From positions 1 to 7,820 of the forward strand of contig JALTJN010000056.1 in NCBI GenBank assembly GCA_027076405.1: 7,820 bases of DNA. The letters run 5' to 3'. A program made the position numbers and the translations under genes. The notes under the pieces were generated by a model. The model was not told the DNA's origin and did not search any database. It was given only the letters and a program-made list of their open reading frames with translations. Position 1 is the stretch's first letter. Each line of letters opens with the position of its first letter. Shown in pieces: positions 5,570 through 7,820 of the stretch. The stretch comes from Chromatiales bacterium (GTDB lineage: Bacteria > Pseudomonadota > Gammaproteobacteria > UBA6429).

Positions 5570-6130
5570 ATGAAACATATTAACGCATCCTCTCTACTCC
5601 GCGTCTTATCCGCACCGCAATTTAGCGGTGTATATGCGCCCAAGCGCAAAGGCCTACCAATCCCATCATTGGCAATAAACGCCTTTGTGCGACCTGTTAG
5701 GCAATCATTCGTAACAAACCCTCGTATGATGCCACAAACGCGCTGTATGGTGCTTATGCTCATGGGGTGGGCTGGTCATGAACAGGCCTTAGAAACAACC
5801 ATTGGAATTATCGCCAAGAAGATAGGCCGAAGTGAAAGGCAGGTTCACCGTTATCTGCAAGATGCGATTGAAGAAGGTTATCTTTTTTACAGCCGTACGA
5901 AAGACCGCATAGGCTATTACACAGGCATAAAGATTCACCTTAATTTTGCAGCTCTAAAACCCAAGAAAACTCGTAAAAAAATGTCTATAAGTCAAGAAAC
6001 ACGGGATATGACAGAAGAGTCAGACACTAATAACAAAAATATATATAAAAGAAAGAATACAGACCAAGAACAAGACTTTCAGGATAAAATTGACGCTATT
6101 TTAAAGCGTAACAATCTTGAGCCAGAGTAA
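5570..6130 (+). CDS. Winged-helix protein, candidate replication initiator of module B
   Basis: The 186-residue product has a winged-helix domain at about 57-125. Its parts are a first helix (CMVLMLMGWAGH), a second helix (TTIGIIAKKIG), a recognition helix (SERQVHRYLQDAIEEGYL) and a two-strand wing (FYSRTKDRIGYYTGIKIHLN). A basic stretch (PKKTRKKM) and a polar, lysine- and asparagine-rich tail follow. It is related in form to helix-turn-helix domains of plasmid replication proteins, but I know no named family member and it is much shorter than RepA. Its position matches repA of module A: next to an R1 copy, with a toxin gene, HTH gene and oriT beyond. A second initiator is therefore the leading idea, a transcription regulator the alternative. 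The start has a good AGGAGA ribosome binding site. Confidence 0.75.
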   Translation: MKHINASSLLRVLSAPQFSGVYAPKRKGLPIPSLAINAFVRPVRQSFVTNPRMMPQTRCMVLMLMGWAGHEQALETTIGIIAKKIGRSERQVHRYLQDAIEEGYLFYSRTKDRIGYYTGIKIHLNFAALKPKKTRKKMSISQETRDMTEESDTNNKNIYKRKNTDQEQDFQDKIDAILKRNNLEPE

Positions 6131-6153
6131 AATATACTCAACTGCACCACACT

Positions 6154-6167
6154 TTGATAAAAATCAA
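6154..6167. promoter_or_regulatory. Perfect match to FNR/FixK-type box
   Basis: TTGAT-AAAA-ATCAA matches the FNR/FixK/Anr consensus exactly. It lies just after the winged-helix gene. I see no good -10 at the spacing expected for activation on either strand, and a chance match is possible in AT-rich DNA. Confidence 0.3.
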
Positions 6168-6281
6168 CATTCTGCGCATGCGGAACACTTTGCAATGGCT
6201 TACCAATGAAGTGAGTAGTGCAAATTATGAGCATTAAGCCGCAAAAGGGGAATACCAATACCGTTCATTTACGTGCGGTGG

Positions 6282-6297
6282 CGTCCGAATTCGGACG
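6282..6297. other. Perfect 16-bp palindrome
   Basis: CGTCCGAATTCGGACG is fully self-complementary and GC-richer than its surroundings. It lies 7 bp before a strong promoter. Candidate roles are an operator, a structural origin element or a recombination site. Arms AAAAGGGGAA (6243-6252) and TTCCCCTTTT (6367-6376) face each other across it and the promoter. Confidence 0.6.
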
Positions 6298-6304
6298 TAA
6301 TTGT

Positions 6305-6333
6305 TTGACATGTTGGGAATTTCCAACTAGTAT
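6305..6333 (+). promoter_or_regulatory. Plus-strand promoter with dyad in the spacer
   Basis: TTGACA (6305-6310), a 17-bp spacer and TAGTAT (6328-6333). The spacer holds the inverted repeat GTTGG-GAATTT-CCAAC (6312-6327), well placed for repression. Transcription would start at about 6340, yet no plus-strand gene follows; a hairpin at 6395-6423 would end an RNA of roughly 80 nt. It may therefore drive a small RNA, or one extending antisense to the toxin gene. Confidence 0.5.
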
Positions 6334-6394
6334 TATAGACATATACGGGACTTTTTAAGTTACCGCTTCCCCTTTTTGGAGGGTGAATTACTTA

Positions 6395-6423
6395 CCAAGG
6401 GGGCATTATTTTGTCCCCTTTGG
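6395..6423. terminator. Hairpin between toxin gene stop and upstream promoter
   Basis: CCAAGGGG (6395-6402) pairs with CCCCTTTGG (6415-6423) with one bulged T. It lies directly after the toxin stop codon (6425-6427, minus strand). There is no strong T-run on either strand, so termination may be weak, but position favours a shared 3' hairpin for the toxin mRNA and any RNA from 6340. Confidence 0.4.
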
Positions 6424-6424
6424 C

Positions 6425-6853
6425 TTATCTAGGTTTTGGCAGCCATTCTAAGGCCAGCTTCAATAATCCGTTAAATTCATCATCTGGTAGTTTCTTAATT
6501 CCCGTTCTTTCAGGAAATAAACGACTTACAGCGACTGTTGATGGTTTATCACAAATTGCCCACCCTTCAAGATTATTTAGCGTTGTTTTCAAAGGGTACG
6601 CCCACTTATTCGTTCTGTTTTTTTCATCCGTTGAACATGGGATAACAGTTACAGAGCCGTTTAATGTATTTTTATAGGATAAAATTACCACAGGCCGCCG
6701 TTTCCAAAACTCAGGTAATTGCGCATCTTTAGGAAAGTCACACCAATAAACCTGCCCAATTTTTGGGGCGGATTTAAGGCGGGGCTTAACTTTTGGTGGT
6801 TTATTCTCTTCTGTACTCATCAAGTCACTTTCAAATTTGCGCGAGTAGGGCAC
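6425..6853 (-). CDS. PemK/MazF-family toxin
   Basis: The product (142 residues) is a PemK/MazF-type endoribonuclease toxin, a family that cleaves mRNA. The domain runs from about residue 33: GQVYWCDFPKDAQLPEFWKRRPVVILS, then VTVIPCST, then GWAICDKPSTVAVSRL. The RRPVVILS strand, the VIPCST segment and the CDKPSTVxxSRL strand are family landmarks. I chose the GTG at 6853 because AGGGG lies 7 nt upstream; an ATG at 6820 would remove an 11-residue N-terminal piece but has no good ribosome binding site. The ribosome binding site and GTG sit in a GGGC/GCCC hairpin (6848-6863). It follows the HTH gene by 30 bp, so they probably share an mRNA. No MazE- or PemI-like antitoxin is present, and the N-terminal 32 residues are polar and unlike the toxin core. 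Confidence 0.87.
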   Translation of the reverse strand: MPYSRKFESDLMSTEENKPPKVKPRLKSAPKIGQVYWCDFPKDAQLPEFWKRRPVVILSYKNTLNGSVTVIPCSTDEKNRTNKWAYPLKTTLNNLEGWAICDKPSTVAVSRLFPERTGIKKLPDDEFNGLLKLALEWLPKPR

Positions 6854-6883
6854 ATTTGCGCCCCTGATAGCTTTTACAACGTA

Positions 6884-7360
6884 TCAACTAAACAGACTAC
6901 CCCAGAGCCCTTTTTTCTTCTCTGTGGTGTTCTCTGGCGATTTTTCGGGTTGCTTAGTGTGATCTTCTAAAAGTCGTGTGCTTTGCTTCGCTTGTTCACG
7001 CCATTCATCGCGATCTAGCCTCATGTCATCTAATTGTGCATGTAATAGGTCTATTTTATCTTGTAGTAGTGCGTTTTTTTCTTCTTTTGCATCATTAAGT
7101 TGTTGTTGCAAATTGTTGCGTTGGGTTGCGTTATTGCTATTGCGTGCAATTGCATTGTCGTTTGTATCCGTTGTTTCTCGTTGTGGTTTTAGTGTGCCGA
7201 AAATACGCTCTAACTCTGCCACATCATAAAGCTTTTCTCCATCACCATTTAATGTAAATCCTAGGCGTTTGCTTGTTTCTTTGTGCTTTGTCCGCCTTGT
7301 GATTGTTGATGCGGCCTTGCCTGTTATTTTAGCAGCTTTTGTTAGTCCTACCTGTGCCAT
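6884..7360 (-). CDS. Plasmid HTH/coiled-coil DNA-binding protein (module B)
   Basis: The 158-residue product parallels the one at 2351-2758. It has an N-terminal helix-turn-helix (VGLTKAAKITGKAASTITRRTKHK, 4-27), a segment ending in LYDVAELERIF (44-54), a polar N/T/R/Q-rich linker (58-85), a coiled coil (about 86-132) and a tail EKKKGLWGSLFS that echoes KKGFFKKMFGS of its counterpart. Sequence identity outside these points is low, so the two are old relatives, not a recent duplication. AAAGG precedes the ATG by a suitable distance. It is probably co-transcribed with the toxin gene 30 bp downstream and may regulate or neutralise it. Its linker DNA carries TTGCG/GCAAT repeats shared with its upstream region. 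Exact function unknown. Confidence 0.82.
   Translation of the reverse strand: MAQVGLTKAAKITGKAASTITRRTKHKETSKRLGFTLNGDGEKLYDVAELERIFGTLKPQRETTDTNDNAIARNSNNATQRNNLQQQLNDAKEEKNALLQDKIDLLHAQLDDMRLDRDEWREQAKQSTRLLEDHTKQPEKSPENTTEKKKGLWGSLFS
7105..7154. repeat. Intragenic TTGCG/GCAAT motif cluster (linker of module B HTH gene)
   Basis: GTTGCAAATTGTTGCGTT (7105-7122) matches 7381-7398 upstream of the gene at 17 of 18 positions. TTGCGTGCAAT (7140-7150) recurs at 7467-7477, and the palindrome TGCAATTGCA (7145-7154) at 7487-7496. Further TTGCG/ATTGC copies lie between. Together they encode residues about 68-86 of the linker. Confidence 0.65.
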
Positions 7361-7380
7361 TTTTTACCTTTTGCGCGTTA

Positions 7381-7496
7381 GTTGCAAACTGTTGCGTTTC
7401 TTATTTTCGCAATAAGAGCGCAATAGTGCGTTTAAAATCAGTGCAATAAGTATGCACGTCGTGCATTTGCGTGCAATGCAATACTTTGCAATTGCA
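7381..7496. promoter_or_regulatory. Upstream GCAAT repeat cluster and dyads of the module B HTH gene
   Basis: GCAAT occurs at 7409, 7420, 7443, 7473, 7478 and 7488, mostly at steps near whole helical turns (11, 23, 30 and 10 bp). Two palindromes stand out: ATGCACG-T-CGTGCAT (7452-7466) and TGCAATTGCA (7487-7496). The cluster begins 20 bp upstream of the start at 7360. It looks like a multi-site operator or a partition-type site for the HTH protein. From 7497 to 7682 I see nothing I can support. Confidence 0.6.
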
Positions 7497-7682
7497 TTCT
7501 GTATCCCCATAAATTGTGAGTTTAATCGAATCCTCGAACTATTAGAGCTAATTTTTATCTTATGCGTTTCTTGTAGGATATTTTTAGCCTTGCGAGGGGC
7601 TTTGTTGGTTGAGGATGTTTTAGTAATTGTGAGGGGGGCGGGAATTATTCTGTTCGCCGTAATAGCATCCCGTAATAAAATA

Positions 7683-7820
7683 TGAAGGGCGCACTTATAC
7701 AAACTATCGTTTGTGTGCTTTTTTGCCCAAGAGCAAAGTGTAAGAATGTTCCGCCATTCTTAAAAATCTTTACGGTAAACGCGAGGGCGTTCAATCCCCT
7801 TTAACACAAAAAGAAATAAG
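7683..7820 (-). repeat. oriT: oriT, MOBQ type, copy 2 (repeat R2')
   Basis: This is identical to 3042-3179 except for A at 7732. The minus strand again reads ACAAAC-GATA-GTTTGT then ATAAGTGCGCCCTT, with the predicted nick at about 7690/7689. The one substitution breaks a base pair in the second hairpin (TTTGCCC with GAGCAAA). Both copies point the same way and each lies 280-330 bp upstream of an HTH/coiled-coil gene. The copy runs to the last base of the window, so its right edge is unknown. Confidence 0.8.

Noticed and set aside
5372..5763. Minus-strand open frames over the leader and start of the winged-helix gene
   Set aside because: They run over the hairpins and ribosome binding site of the plus-strand gene and lack their own start signals.
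6411..7229. Plus-strand open frames opposite the PemK/MazF and HTH genes
   Set aside because: They are antisense to two genes with clear family features.
7364..7702. Open frames on both strands (7364-7702 minus, 7452-7685 plus) upstream of the module B HTH gene
   Set aside because: They run through the GCAAT repeat cluster, reach into oriT, have no good start signals and resemble no family I know.

Overview
The window looks like an AT-rich plasmid, or most of one, from an alphaproteobacterium. The main evidence is a replication initiator of the RPA ('replication initiator protein A') family next to iterons and a perfect DnaA box, plus two small helix-turn-helix/coiled-coil proteins of a kind common on small plasmids. 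I associate this gene set with acetic acid bacteria (Acetobacteraceae), and the low GC would suit a low-GC member, but the host assignment is an inference. I see no rRNA, tRNA, CRISPR array, transposase or relaxase gene.

The layout is two parallel modules. Module A runs R1 (1-156, with a Xer/dif-like site), then repA (minus strand, reading toward R1), its iteron origin (1337-1581), a parDE toxin-antitoxin operon, an HTH/coiled-coil gene (minus strand), then R2 (3042-3179, a MOBQ/RSF1010-type oriT). Between the modules (3180-4944) lies a single gene for a 513-residue membrane protein with its own terminator. Module B runs R1' (4945-5100, second Xer-like site), a hairpin-rich leader, a 186-residue winged-helix protein that may be a second replication initiator, an intergenic stretch with a strong promoter and a perfect palindrome, a PemK/MazF toxin gene, a second HTH/coiled-coil gene (both minus strand), then R2' (7683-7820, second oriT). 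The simplest reading is a cointegrate of two related small plasmids that shared an oriT/Xer backbone. If the molecule is circular, resolution at the two Xer-like sites would give circles of 4944 and 2876 bp.

The most unusual observations are these. The two R1 copies differ only at three bases, all inside the six-base central region of the dif-like site. The oriT is duplicated with no relaxase in sight. Both HTH/coiled-coil genes encode, in the linker between HTH and coiled coil, the same DNA repeat motif found just upstream of their own start codon, and the motif differs between the two genes. The repA promoter has an iteron exactly between -35 and -10 and its predicted start site falls on the ATG, which suggests a leaderless, self-repressed mRNA. 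The MazF toxin gene has no recognisable antitoxin and sits directly behind the HTH/coiled-coil gene.
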